Of a stretch of DNA of 64,000 nt, positions 35,166-46,942 are shown piece after piece. The notes beneath the pieces were generated by a model, which saw nothing but the letters and a program-made list of their open reading frames with translations, was not told where the DNA came from and did no database searches. Positions within the stretch are counted from its first letter, which is position 1. Each line of letters starts with the position of its first letter. The stretch is taken from NCBI GenBank assembly GCA_038380435.1, contig JAWZYU010000017.1:18289283-18353282 (forward strand), read 5' to 3'. A program made the translations under genes and the position numbers. This DNA is from Ryuthela nishihirai (taxonomy: Eukaryota; Arthropoda; Arachnida; Araneae; Heptathelidae).

Positions 35166-38100
35166 TCAAATTTCCAGTGTGACAGTTGAAGGTTTATTTT
35201 AACATTCAGCTAAGAATGTCATAAGCAAAAATTTGTATTATATTAAGGACTTCTTTGAAATATGTAGTTCACAGGTACTGAAGCCAAGAGTAAAAGAGCT
35301 GATATTGCCAAACCAATACAGTTTTAATCATTAGTAAATTACTTTTTACCTAATAAATCATAACTTTATCCATTAAAATTGATTTGACTACTTAGATCAA
35401 GGTTTTTTCCTAGGAGGTGTAAACTGTAAGTAATGAGGAAAATAAATTTTTTTGGGTAGGCAAAAAAAATATGAATGGTGTGAAATCTTATTTTTTTTTA
35501 CTGGGGTCCAGTATGGATCCCACCTGTGTAAGGAAGGGTTAAAGATTCTGTAAATAGTCATAAATTTTAATCAAATTTCCATGAATTATGAATGTTTTCT
35601 CTAAATTTCTGGTACATCATAATCTTTCCAATTTTGAGATTGTTAGTTAAATTTATTCTAAGCAATTTTCAGACCTTTGACATTTTTTCCATAAATTTAT
35701 GAAGTACATGAAAACAAATGTTATGAGAAATTGTTTTTTCCCATTTCCCCACAGCTGCCATTTAAATAGCTGTGATTTGCAACTATGCCCATGTTTGGTT
35801 ACACCTTGAAAACTGAATACTGATATGAAAAAATTAAAAGGATTAGCAGTAGCAACTTAACGTTTTTCTCCATTTATCGTGAAATTTTTTTAGGCATTTA
35901 CAAGTATCTCTTTGATATTTGTCAGTCTAAGAAACATGTTGATGCAGCCTTTTCTAAATACAGTGCATCTATAATAAAGTATATTAAGAAAAGATAATAT
36001 TTTTAATATTAGAATTCATAGTTGATTATTATGCAAGGTGCAAGTTGAGCCTAACCAAAGCCAATCATTTAGCATGTCATTTTATATGCAGTTCTAAATT
36101 TGGTCATCTTTAAGCCTAAAGAGCCAAATTTTGCAATTTTTGCCTTCTGAAATCTGTTCAAATTTTTTAGTGCTATAAATCTGCGAAATTCACTTCTGCA
36201 TAAAACAAATTAATCGCCCTAATCATACCTGAATATAGTTAGAAATTTTAGAATATGCTTTTAGTAGACTTATGCATAATAAAAATTCAATATATTTTCT
36301 TAGCTATCAACTTTTTAAATAAATTCAAATGTTTTTGGTGAATATATACTCTGCATAATAAGTTAATTTGTTTTAACTTAAATATTTTGTATTTTTTTAG
36401 TGTTGAGAACTCCTAAACCAGGAGTCAAACTATTATGCAAGTGTAAGTTGCTCATAAAAATGCCTTTAACAAAAAGTTTAAATTTTTCCATAATAAGTAT
36501 CCCTCTCATTTTCGTTACTGTTAATAACAGTACATTGTAATGAGCTTTCATTGAAGGAACTGCATAGACCTTTGTGTGTAGGAGGATGGTCAATAGAGGA
36601 TTTTGAACTAACCCTCAATAACTGAATGCATTATTACATATGAAGTTCAGCATTAGTATTTTACTTTTGCTATTCATATAGTACCTTAATTGAAACATTA
36701 ACTAGTATGTGGATGTTAAATTTTCCTAAGAATATGGATTGTGTATTTAACAGGCCTTTAGAAGAATGTTGAAATTTCTGCATATGCAAGAAACAAATTC
36801 AGGGTTGGTAAAATTTTAGTTTTGCTGAAAAATGGGAGAGGTAATTTATAATCCCCTCCATCACTCAGGTGATGCTCTTCCTTACCCACTTGGTCTCTTG
36901 AACTGAACATTATCCTTAAATTATGCATTAAGTTTGGTTAGATATATTTAGTTAAAATTTTGCACTTCTTTCAGCAGTGATGCATCATAGAAAATAGAAA
37001 AATGCATAAAGTTTCTTTATTAATCATTATAGTGAGTAATAACTTATGTTTATAGATAACATTATTTTAATCTTCACTGCCATTTGAATGAGGCAGTCAT
37101 AATTTTATTAATTACATGATTTTAATAATAAACTGAAAGGTTTTCAACATGAAAGTTAATGAGAATAACTTAAAATTAGTGACACCTTTGCTCTAACAAT
37201 ATTTGATTTCCTGTAATTTTCATCTGAATTAAAATATTTTCAGTTGGAAAGGGACACGTAATAAAACAGGGACATAAATTAAAACATTGATAGGAAATTG
37301 AAATCTGTTTTCCATCCAGACTTATGCAAAATAAGAAATTTGGCTTCATAAACAATACAGCTGCTATCCCAAATTAGAAGTTCAGAATTTTGTCAATATT
37401 TTTCTAGTATGAATTCTGTTTATCTTATTCATTATAAATGCAGCAACATAAAGCACAATCAAACTATTTGCAAAGGCAGTGCTGTAGACTGACTGGTTTG
37501 CATGTTTCCCAACCTTCAGATGTTAAATGGAAAGAATGGAGAGTTCCAAATATTTAGTGATATCTTGAAGCACAAGGTCAGATGGTACTTGGTGGATCAG
37601 TTATATTTAGCAATGCTCTTGAGAAGAAAAAGCACAGTAGTAGATGTCGTAGTGTACAGAGGATTTATAGCAAAGATGACATTGAACCTGATTATTATAA
37701 GTTTTTTTTTTACTTTGATTTGGGGTGGAGGGGAGATAAAATTGTGGATTTGAGGTAATGTAATAATGATGGGCATAGCAGAGGTGAGGTTTGTGGCATG
37801 TTCTGTCAGTGGTAATGGGTGATAGGTAGTGTGTGAATGTAAAGTTTGAATATCTCCTAATGCAATATAATGCCATTGTCTGTGTTGCATCAATTAGCCA
37901 GTTAAAACCAAAATTCCATCTTTAATTTAGGGAACCAATGGCAAAAAGAAAAAAATACTTCTAAGTGATTATACATAGTTTTTCCTAATTTTTTTTTAAT
38001 ATTACATATTGGAAAATAATCTTTTATTACTAATATAGGAATGAGTTTTAACTCTAAAATGTTTAATCAAAACACTGTTAAAAGGTGCAGTCTAGTATGA

Positions 38101-38225
38101 GCCATACTAGTTAGTGTATAGCAACCGATATAGCATAAGTCAAAAAGATTGGCAAATTACATGTAAATTTGCAGAAATAAAATCAAAATCTGCAGAAATT
38201 AAAACAAAGGTTTAATTATTTAAAA
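35166..38225. other. AT-rich stretch, no gene seen
   Basis: Three kilobases without a convincing open frame, SINE or transposon end. Frames at 36378-36593 and 37502-37753 have no family resemblance. Confidence 0.55.
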
Positions 38226-38260
38226 AAATTCAAGCAACTGCTTGCCATACAGGTCTGACA
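38226..38260 (-). repeat. SINE A fragment, left part of a split copy
   Basis: 'caagcaactgcttgccatac' and 'aggtctgaca' match the reverse SINE A 3' end; the copy resumes at 38801. Confidence 0.7.
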
Positions 38261-38800
38261 ATCTTTGCACCCGAGGGTGCCACAGTGTCACCATCTTGAT
38301 TTTATGGTAAAACTTGCGGGTGCCATAACGATGACATGCTAGTCAGTCTGGCGCTAACGTCCATAGTGGATGGTTGTCTTATCTGTGCTCTGTATTATTA
38401 TTCGTTATCATAATTTTTGCCAATAAACATGGCAGATAAAATAAATACCAGTGATAGAAGTTACAGCACAATTGATAGCAGTGACGATGAATTTGTTTTC
38501 AACTGTGAAAGTGGAAAACACGTTAAAAAATTATAAGTTGTAGTTTTTGTATATGTATATTTTTTGTTTTTTTTCGTAATGTTTAGTATTTGTTTTTATT
38601 TTTTGTAAATCACTGTTATTTTTGTTCCATAAATATGTAGAAAGGTCCTTATCAATAAAAAAAAGTTTTTGCAGGCAAGTATTTTGAAAAGATTTATACT
38701 TAAAAATTTTAAGCTGCAATATGAAAAAACAATTTTTTGTCAGTATTGCTCCAAGTAACTGGTAACACCTGTATAAAAAAAAAACTTCGAGTGCAAAGGA
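38261..38800 (+). mobile_element. piggyBac-like deletion derivative
   Basis: The ends match as inverted repeats: CTTTGCACCCGAGGG at the left and the mirror of CGAGTGCAAAGGATTAA at the right, followed by TTAA (38801-38804), the target of piggyBac transposases. The middle is AT-rich and holds only a 35-codon frame (38429-38536) that looks like the start of a transposase. It is a non-autonomous element of about 540 bp that depended on a transposase elsewhere. The left TTAA is not preserved. Confidence 0.75.
38429..38536 (+). pseudogene. piggyBac-like transposase N-terminal remnant
   Basis: A 35-residue frame begins MADKINTSDR and has the acidic serine-aspartate run IDSSDDEFVF typical of piggyBac transposase N-termini. 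A stop follows after KHVKKL, and no catalytic domain is present. The upstream sequence (CpG-containing, around 38320-38360) may be the element's own promoter. Confidence 0.55.
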
Positions 38801-38935
38801 TTAATACTCCATAGAGAAGGTTTGAGAGGAAAGTGAGACCTTAATAGGACAACACAAATATCCATGCCTTACTCTGGGCTTAAAACTAGATTCCTTTGAT
38901 CAGTAGCCAAGCACGCTTAATACTAACTTAGTGAA
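38801..38935 (-). repeat. SINE A, right part of a split copy
   Basis: After the TTAA the SINE A body and head resume (ccatagagaaggtttgagag, ccatgccttactctgggctt, gatcagtagccaagcacgct), more diverged than other copies. Confidence 0.7.
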
Positions 38936-39068
38936 TCAATATCCAATGCTGTAAATAATCCCTTCATCAGTCCAGTTACCATATGGGGACACTGCAGACA
39001 TGTTTAATTAATAGCAGCTGCTCTTGCTGTGGATTTCAGGAAAATTGGGAGATATTCAAACCTTGATG

Positions 39069-39232
39069 ACTTAAAATTCTCTGTCATTGAGCAATAAAAT
39101 TTAAAAGTTTATCCTTCAAACTATTTGCATATTGAAAGTTTTGAATTTTCTCTTAAAAACATCTAACATTACAATAGTTTGAGAAACAAACCTAGAAATT
39201 TTATTGCTCAATGATGGAGAATTTTAAGTTAC
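39069..39232. repeat. Inverted repeat, 37-bp arms
   Basis: 'cttaaaattctctgtcattg' at about 39070 is mirrored by 'caatgatggagaattttaag' ending near 39230; the arms include 'agcaataaaattt' and 'aaattttattgct'. A foldback structure with no coding content. Confidence 0.75.
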
Positions 39233-39371
39233 TTTTAATTAATTTCTGAACAAGGTCCTTTTAATTTTGTCCTTGATAATAGTCAATAAATCAAACTTGT
39301 GAGCTTAAAAAGATAATGCAAGAAAATTTTCAATCAGTAAATTTTTTTAAAAAAGATTGATGTTTCATGTT

Positions 39372-39709
39372 TACACCAAGGAATTTCCAGTTTGTAAGTC
39401 AATTGAAATTTTTAGAGGAAAAATTGTTTTGAGCCGGGTGGGATACAAACCCACGACCTCCTGATAACATGTCAGGTGCTCTGGACCACTGAGCTACTGG
39501 CTGCCGATCAAGATCTCCTGTAATTGACACTATGAACATTTCTATTATGCCAGATGTAGGTGCTGTTACAGCATTCTTGCCACAAGTGACAGATAATGCC
39601 AAATAAATGGAAAGTATGTCTTGCAAGTATACCATTGAAATCTACCATCATGAAAAATACCATCCAAAAAATTTTCATTCGACTCACAAAGTGAAAATTC
39701 CTTGGTGTA
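39372..39709. mobile_element. Inverted-repeat element enclosing a tRNA-like sequence
   Basis: Ends of about 40 bp at 39372-39412 and 39669-39709 are imperfect reverse complements (tacaccaaggaatttcc against its mirror). Inside on the - strand, 39431-39505 reads as a tRNA-like unit with A-box TAGCTCAGTGG, B-box-like GGTTTGTATCC and an anticodon-type stem CCTGA/TCAGG around loop CATGTTA. The loop lacks U33 and the acceptor stem pairs only in part. The - strand frame with VAQWSRAPDMLSGG is the usual spurious translation of such a sequence. Confidence 0.65.
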
Positions 39710-39739
39710 TACTGAATATGTCGAATTTATTTAATGTTT

Positions 39740-39831
39740 CATGTTTTACTAAAAACTGATATAGGCATCGCTGGTTTCTCATTTTGGATTTTGTCAACTT
39801 GTATAAAAGATGTGGGCTCTGGAAGGGTTAA
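39740..39831. mobile_element. End of a TTAA-flanked element
   Basis: It contains 'actaaaaactgatata' and ends gatgtgggctctggaagggttaa, matching the outer right end at 62530-62624. The TTAA is at 39828-39831. The other end of this copy is not clear. Confidence 0.55.
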
Positions 39832-41367
39832 CAAGTGTTTTGATGTCATTGCATGTGGAATAGCAGACAACTATAGAGCAGTGAAACTGTCCAGTCTCTT
39901 CAAAGTGGCAAACTGTAAATGTCTACTAAAGCAGCACATCTGCAGTTGACTAGTTATACATCATTTAAGCATGTTTGGAACAACATCAGTAGTCTAAAAT
40001 TTAGGTTGCTGTAGCAGATTTTTTTTTATTCATTATTGCATTTAAGAATACAACGAATAAAAAGGAAAGCAACACCCACTGCACAAATGAAACCTTACAT
40101 TTATTAATGTGCTGTTATGTGCATTTTCAGAGATGGTGTTTTATTACACATTCCTGGCAATACTTTAAGTTATAAGAGGTAACTCTACACTGAATTTGGT
40201 AACCTCAGTTCTTACCATTTAGGAAACTTGGCTTCCTCTTATGAAAAAAGGGAGATGTATACCGAATTTTGTGGCCCTAGCTCTTAATATTTAGAACTTC
40301 TCAATTTTTTTGGGTGTGTGGCTATGCAAAGATCTAAGCTAACCTAATTAAAATTTTAAAATGCATACTTTTTAAAGTTAATTTTTATGAATGTCATAAT
40401 GTTTTTGATAAAGAGAACCAGCATTTTACCCTAGAATATTGCATGTTTACATGAAATTCTATTAATTTATTAGACTTCTTAATTATCATTACCAATAAGA
40501 TTTACCCATCACAATATAAAATCTAAATTTGAAATTTTTGTGTAAATGTTCAAAATTAAAAACTTTGTACTGGAGGCTGTGCACATTTGAATTCAAATTG
40601 GTGAACAGAAACTTGCATGTACTCTGCCTAGCTTCACAGAGCATCTTAAGCAATGATACTGGCTATTACAGTAGTCATGCTATTGCATCTCATTCATCCA
40701 CGAGAATAAAAGATGAAACACACATCATAAATATTGATGAATATTCCCTTTTGTGGGCTGCATAGTTTATTTGTGCATTTGATTGAAAAGGTGTCCTTGT
40801 ATCACTAAAATCTATCCAAGGTCACTTCATATGCACAAAATGTCCTTCTCAGTAAATGTTTTTGGCTATAAAAGTATAGTTTTGGCTTTTTGCCATGGAA
40901 CTTCACATTTTAATGCAGAATTGATTGCCTCAGTGTGGTTTCAAATGTCCTATGCCCATCAGTTCTAGCAGAAAGTTGTCATGCACGATATTCAGTGTTG
41001 TGTAGAAACATTTCGTATTGTATAAAATAAACATTTTCTTATGTTGGAATCTTGATTATAAATAAGCACAGTAACATTTCTAGATACTGTAACAGCTTAT
41101 TAGTACAGACCGAGGTGTAATTCACCCATAAGTTTTTTTGCAAACATTCTTTAATCATGTTTTACTGTTCAATATCTATGTTGGATAATATAGTAAAACT
41201 AGATAATAGATTATGGTTAACAATAGTGTTTAAAATACATTATAGATTTAAATTAACCAGTGAAGGGTTCATGATTGTAAAACCCTGTTACTAGATTAGT
41301 GATTTGAGTTTTTTTATATGTAATGTAGATATATATACTTTTCATGTCTTAATGCTCTACTTTATAG
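39832..41367. other. Non-coding stretch before the SLC41 exon
   Basis: No convincing coding frame; the 78-codon frame at 40529-40765 has no family resemblance. Just upstream of 41368 is the acceptor tract ctctactttatag. Confidence 0.5.
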
Positions 41368-41865
41368 ATTTTGGATGTAAAGCGAATAAAAGGCCTATTT
41401 CTAGAAGATCATCTGTTCAGACTATCACTACTGTTAGCACCTAAAATGGTTACTCATGCAATCATGGAAGGAGAACTATCCACTTCTGCTCTTCCTCATG
41501 GAGATAATGAACAGTCAGAGCTTCTTGCACTGACTGTCAGTGGCCCAGAGGAAGAATGTCTTCGCAGTCCAGAATCAGATCCTACAGAAAATATTCAGTT
41601 GCCAGGGAACACAATTAATGGAAATTTGCTAACAGGTACTATAAATGAAACATATGAAGGTAGCATCAAGGATGGATCTGTTGATTTAGATGACAAAGAC
41701 CATAGTGACATTGTTCTAACTCTGGACAGAGATGGAGAGGATATGACTAATGGTGCAGCTCATACATCAGAATCTCTAAAAGCCATGGTTTTTCAAGTTT
41801 TCATTCCTTTTCTTATTGCTGGTTGTGGAACTGTTGCTGCAGGAGTAGTGTTAGATATTGTTCAG
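41368..41865 (+). CDS. SLC41A1: SLC41-family Mg2+ transporter, exon with N-terminus and TM1
   Basis: SLC41 proteins are MgtE-related membrane carriers that move magnesium across the plasma membrane. This exon is bounded by an acceptor (tttatag|) and the donor CAG|GTTAGT, and is 166 codons long in phase 0. The first in-frame ATG is at 41446 in a good context (AAAATGG), and I take it as the likely start; 26 open codons before it may be 5' UTR or coding if an upstream exon joins. A hydrophilic, acidic N-terminal tail of about 110 residues is followed by the first membrane segment AMVFQVFIPFLIAGCGTVAA and the conserved GVVLDIVQ. The four exons give about 248 residues, roughly half of the usual length near 500. 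Family-level identity is strong; the paralogue is less certain. Confidence 0.9.
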
Positions 41866-42985
41866 GTTAGTACTAAACTAATTGCTACTTTTTGAATGTG
41901 ATATCTAAATTAAGATTTTAGTAGTGTGTAGCAAATTGGAGGTGGTGTGAAGCAATAGTTGTAAGATCAACCTGTAGCAAAAATATTGAGGAAACAGACA
42001 AATAATTGGGAGGAGAGATATTAAAAATTGTAAATTTTCTGTGATTAACAGTACTAAAAAAAACTAATTTTTTTTGTCTAAACAATTGATTGTCATTGTA
42101 TTGTCTCCCAGTGTAATGTGGTTGTTAAAAAGTATTCCCCTTCCCCACAAAACATAACCAAAATTCAATACGAGTATCTTTCAGCTTCTATCTGATATCT
42201 AGCAAAGTCCAATTACATCTGCAGTAACTGGGTGAACCATCATTATAAATTCTAAGGTTAATTCCTAATAAAAGAATATTGATATAATAATCAAAAGTTG
42301 AATGGCATTTAAGAATTTTAATTACTAAATGCTGGTTTAAAGGTTGAAATCAAAGTAAAAACTTTTTTTTTCGCAATTATAAGCAAAATTGGAAATTTAA
42401 AATTATGACGAAGTCTGAATTTGCAGCAGTCTGTTATTTCCAGCTTGAGCCTACCCAAGCCCTGCTGGGCATGGGCCTAAACTCGTTGCTAGTTTTCATG
42501 CATTCATCCACTTTGCAAACTCTACTGCCTTTTCTATCTCAAGAAAACCGGCAGTTGCAAATATAAACTCAAACATCTCTCCTACAAATGTTGCCATTTG
42601 ATACGAAGCAAACATTACATATTTCACTTTTATAGTAACAAGTCACTCCTGATCAGACATCCATCCATCATCTGTTGTCTAAATCTGGTCTCTTTAGGCA
42701 GTTCTTTAATATGACCTTTCAGTTTCTGCCTCTGTCCATTTGAGATTTATATTATGACCATATCAGTTATTAATCCATGCTCTTGCTTATGGAGCCATAA
42801 AATTGATTTAATTGCAATAGTTTTTCTTCAGTAAATGTTTGAAATTGTTCCAATAAATTATGAACACCTAAATACATATTGTATTCTTATAATTACTTTT
42901 AAGTGATATTTTAACTTAATTAAAATTTCATTTAAATTATTTCAAAAGAAATTTTTTTTAAATTTAACTTATTTTTTCCTTTTAG

Positions 42986-43093
42986 ACCTGGCCAGTTTTT
43001 AAGAATGTGTCTCAGTTATTTATTTTAGTACCTTCACTTCTGGGATTAAAAGGAAATCTAGAAATGACTCTTGCTGCAAGAATCTCAACACAG
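42986..43093 (+). CDS. SLC41A1: SLC41-family Mg2+ transporter, second recognised exon
   Basis: Thirty-six codons in phase 0 between acceptor ccttttag| and donor CAG|GTGAAT. It encodes [19 protein letters not shown] and the family signature [15 protein letters not shown], part of the MgtE-type membrane domain and among the most conserved stretches of the family. The intron before it is 1120 bp. Confidence 0.95.
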
Positions 43094-44942
43094 GTGAATA
43101 TTAAATTTGCAACTAAAATATGTTAATAATAGTTATGACAACAGATTTTGATAGTCTATATTTTATACATTATATTGCCTAATGCTTTTGTAATCAAAAG
43201 TGATATTTAAAACATAATCACATTGTAAATTAAAAAATCATTGCAAACTTGTATTATTTAACATACTAAAATCTGAAGCTTCAAGCAACTGCATTGTAGG
43301 AATTGCATTGATGTACCAAGATAAGCTCAAATGCTGCAGTGTATGCCATTATGGCATAGTTGTTTATATCTGTGTGGCCCAACTGGCAGCCCATGGCTTG
43401 TGTTGTGGCTCATGTGACTGCTTGTTAATTTGTATTTATTATTGCAGCATAGAAGAAATATTTCAAGAAAGGTTAGGTATATTTATCATCTGGATGTAAT
43501 CATCATTTCAGAATCTTTGTTTTGCTTGTGCAAGTATGCACGGAAAAGCATTATTATCCAGCCATGGAGAAAAGGAATCCATATGAAATGCATGAACTGG
43601 AAGAATATTAATGAAAAATAAATTGCCTGATAATAAGGTTTTAATTTCCATTTCCAGTTATAAAAGAAAAAAAATACTTTTTTTGGTTTAAAAATACTTT
43701 ATTTTTATAAGATGTATAAAAAGTTTTCTAACGTTAAGTTTTATTCTTAAAAAAAATCAAATTTATTTTGTTGTACTAAAAACAAATAGACATTGTCAGC
43801 CTCTCATTTGAGATTCTGTCAATGTATACATGTGATCTGATCATGGTAAAGGTTAAAGGTCCTGTTTATTCTAGCTAGCAAACTTTCCAAGGAGGATGAT
43901 AAATATATTATTTCTGATTATAAGAGCTGAAAGAAAAATGTAAAAGCAGAATAGCAAAAATTAACTGTTATCAGAGTTTGATCATGAGAAAAGCTTGAAT
44001 TTGGAAAACCCAATTATATGGTGAGAGAAGTTAGTTTGTGAATGAAAATGGGATTATGCCCTCCAAATTCTAAACCTGGCAAATCTTTTCCAGAAGAAAC
44101 TGCTAATATTGTATAAAGCTTCTACAATAGTAATGAAGTAAGCAAGGTAATATCAAAAAAATTCTCTTCATTAGAAAAAAAGGTAAAATGCAGTATGTTC
44201 AGGAAAGGCTTGTTTTAAATAGCATAAAAGAAATGTATGCATTGTTTAAAAAACAAATCTAGAAACCTATTGAAATTCCTACATTTACAAAGTTAAGGCA
44301 ATATAGGAAGCAAGTGATGTGACAGAAGAATTATTTAGAAAGATATCACTTCTGGCAAATATGAGATGTTTGTTTTCAGAGAAAATGGAGTTTTCATTTT
44401 CCAAATTTTGTACTTTTTAACAGTATTAATTTGTACTAATGGGTGATTGGAAAATGTAAATAATATATTATTAGCTCTATTAAATGCAAAAATTCTTTTT
44501 GTCCCTTAAAATGAAAAAGTTGGAATTTCGTATCTCTTACGGTCATCCAGTGAATATAATTTTTTATTATACTGAAATATTAAATTTAAAATTAAGTACT
44601 AAATTTATAAAGAAAAGCAACCATTCAAATTTAAATCAATTAGTAATGTGTATTAAATTATATCAAATATTGTTTTTCATCAAATAAATTGTATCAAGTA
44701 GAATTTCTAGCATAAATAGGTCATTTGTAATATTACTTCGAATGTTACATTTAGTGCTCTCTAACAGTGGTAAATTAAGGCCATTCGAACACAATGAATT
44801 GTCATATTTCATTAGTATCTATTCAATTCAAAAGGAATCTTTCATTAAGTGCTCAAAGCAAAAAATTAGTTTTCTACCCACCCTGGGGGTAAAGGGAGAT
44901 TGTTGCTGCCATTGTAAACACCTTGATCACTCATCCACCAGT

Positions 44943-45265
44943 GGGAATGGCTCAGTCAGCAGTTCACCAGGCTCGTAATCTGCAATTCCCAGGTTTGAAT
45001 CTTTTAGGGGCAGCATTGAGATTTTCTCAAAATTCCCCTGCCCTCTGTTAGTAAGAGGACAGATGGACTTGGAAATTGTCAGATGGGGAGAGCTATAATC
45101 TGCATGTCAAAGAACATACTGTATGGCTTTAACATAAGGCTTCCATCCATCTCCTAACAGCTGTCCAGTGAGTCCACATTCCCAAACCTTCTCTGAGTCT
45201 TTGTGACCTGGCTGTTTAGCCTATTGTGTGCAAAAAGTGCCACTCAGAGGTAAAACAACCCGGTA
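44943..45265 (+). repeat. SINE B, diverged copy
   Basis: The head (atggctcagtcagcagttca, ccaggtttgaatc) and body (catgtcaaagaacatactgt, aaaccttctctgagtctttg) lead to the end (gccactcagaggtaaaacaa). Confidence 0.85.
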
Positions 45266-46360
45266 CTCCACCACTAAATTATAAGATTCTGGCCCAAAAA
45301 GATCATTTGGAATATATGCTTAAACTTTTGAAATTTTCAATATTTTCTGCAGTCCAGAGTTAAAGCTTTTGAGAAATTCTAAAACTTAATTATAATATTA
45401 AATATCTATCCAACCCAAAAGAATTTTCAATTTATCTCTTAAAAACCATTTTTGCTTAAAACAAAAATTGAAATTTTTCACTTTCCATGGGGGTAAAGGT
45501 CAAAATCTTTCTCAAAGCAAATTTCAGGATATTCACATTTAATAACCAAAATTCTAATGTAATTACATCACTTGCAATGTTCATTTGAAATTTTGCAATT
45601 TTCAACTCTTTCCACCATTAGAGGGGCAATTGTAGCTATATGAAGATTCAGAAAGTGTCAATTGTAATATTTCTTCATCAATGCCAATCCAACCCAAAAT
45701 GCTTTTTAATTTTTCTCTAAAAGCAAAGAAGTTCCATCTCTATAGATGGACAGACAACAAAGTTAAAACATTAGCAAATTTTCATAAAAAAAGACAAAAA
45801 ATCAGCTTTTTATGTTTGATTCATATTTCATTAGCACATAAGAAAAAAGTTTCAACAGATTAGTTCATGCACTACTACTGGAAGAACATACACAGTATCA
45901 ACTGCAAATTTAAAGCTTCTTTATGATAGAAAAGACATTGTCAGTGACTTACATTTTTTTTTACTAAGTAACGTGTACTAAATGCAAAAAATGCATTTTT
46001 TTTTAAAATCTGCCTTTGAACTATTTCAACAAGTTACTATTGTGTTCATATTTTTTTTATGCTGCTTTGCATAGTATCCATAGTTTTGCACTGTGGTTAT
46101 CTGTACAAACTAGCTTAATTCAAGTATAGCTTGGAAACCCTTGGTAGTCCCAAAATAATTTCCTGAGATGCTGACTTGTTTTGAACACTGATTTTGAAAT
46201 ATTTGCATATTTTAAAGTTTCTAACTTAGCTTTAGAGATGTTCATTTTCAAATAATAGCTTAAAGATTTTTGGCAATTTTTTTTTTATTCATTTGTTGTA
46301 AAAATTCTGAAGTTTGGTGTGTAAAGGTTTTCAATAAATTGAACAAATGTATTAATATTC

Positions 46361-46492
46361 AGCAGAAAAAAATTTTTCCGACATACGGTGTGCACATCCC
46401 ATATGTCGGCGGAAAGTTTTTTCTGCCAAATATTTATTGATTTATCAATGCCAAATGAGCAACAGGTAACGCTGTGATTATTCATCTATTTT
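46361..46492. mobile_element. Foldback related to the 16201 element
   Basis: An inverted repeat (gcagaaaaaaatttttccga against cggaaagttttttctgcc, centred near 46395) is followed by 'atttattgatttatcaatgc' and 'gctgtgattattcatct', which match an arm of the 16201-16409 element. The tRNA-like centre is mostly gone. Confidence 0.6.
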
Positions 46493-46870
46493 TTGAACAA
46501 ATGTAACTTATTTTATTGAAATCAAAAGTGACTAGGTCCAAAATGGTCATTTTATATGTTGATTTGACATGGAATTGCTGCAATGTATCTTATGAAAGGA
46601 AAAACTTTTTCGTGTGATCAGTGATGTAACAATTGTAAGGTTTTTATTGACTAAGTGCACATATACTTTTAGGTGTTATTAACTTTTAGTGCATAAGTGC
46701 AGTTCAATGGGTACTTCTTTACAAAGAGTTGATATTTTTTACGTATTCTATAGTTTCCTTATCTTTAAAGAAAACTATTCTAGTGTAGATCTTTTGCACA
46801 AAAATTTATTTTTTGTCCATTGCATATTAGATTAGTACATTGTTTCTAAATTTAACCTCTTTGCTTTCAG

Positions 46871-46942
46871 GCAAATTTAGGACAATTGGACAGTGTTAGA
46901 GAACAGTGGAAAATGACATATGGAAACATGGCATTAGTCCAG
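46871..46942 (+). CDS. SLC41A1: SLC41-family Mg2+ transporter, third recognised exon
   Basis: Twenty-four codons in phase 0 between acceptor gctttcag| and donor CAG|GTATTT: ANLGQLDSVREQWK, then GNMALVQ. This loop between membrane segments is well conserved in the family, with the GN-ALxQ pattern leading into the next helix. The following intron of 7.8 kb contains a LINE, a Tc1 copy and a LINE fragment. Confidence 0.93.

Larger units (their letters stand above)
43094..46870. other. SLC41 intron with repeats
   Basis: It holds an old end of the TTAA-flanked element family near 43770-43856 (ttgttgtactaaaaac, ending ggttaa), a SINE B at 44943 and a foldback at 46361. No other coding sequence is convincing; frames at 43308-43621 and 44484-44978 have no family resemblance. 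Confidence 0.7.

Noticed and set aside
39399..39635. Open frame with VAQWSRAPDMLSGGRGF
   Set aside because: Same reason: the reading is of a tRNA-like sequence inside an inverted repeat.
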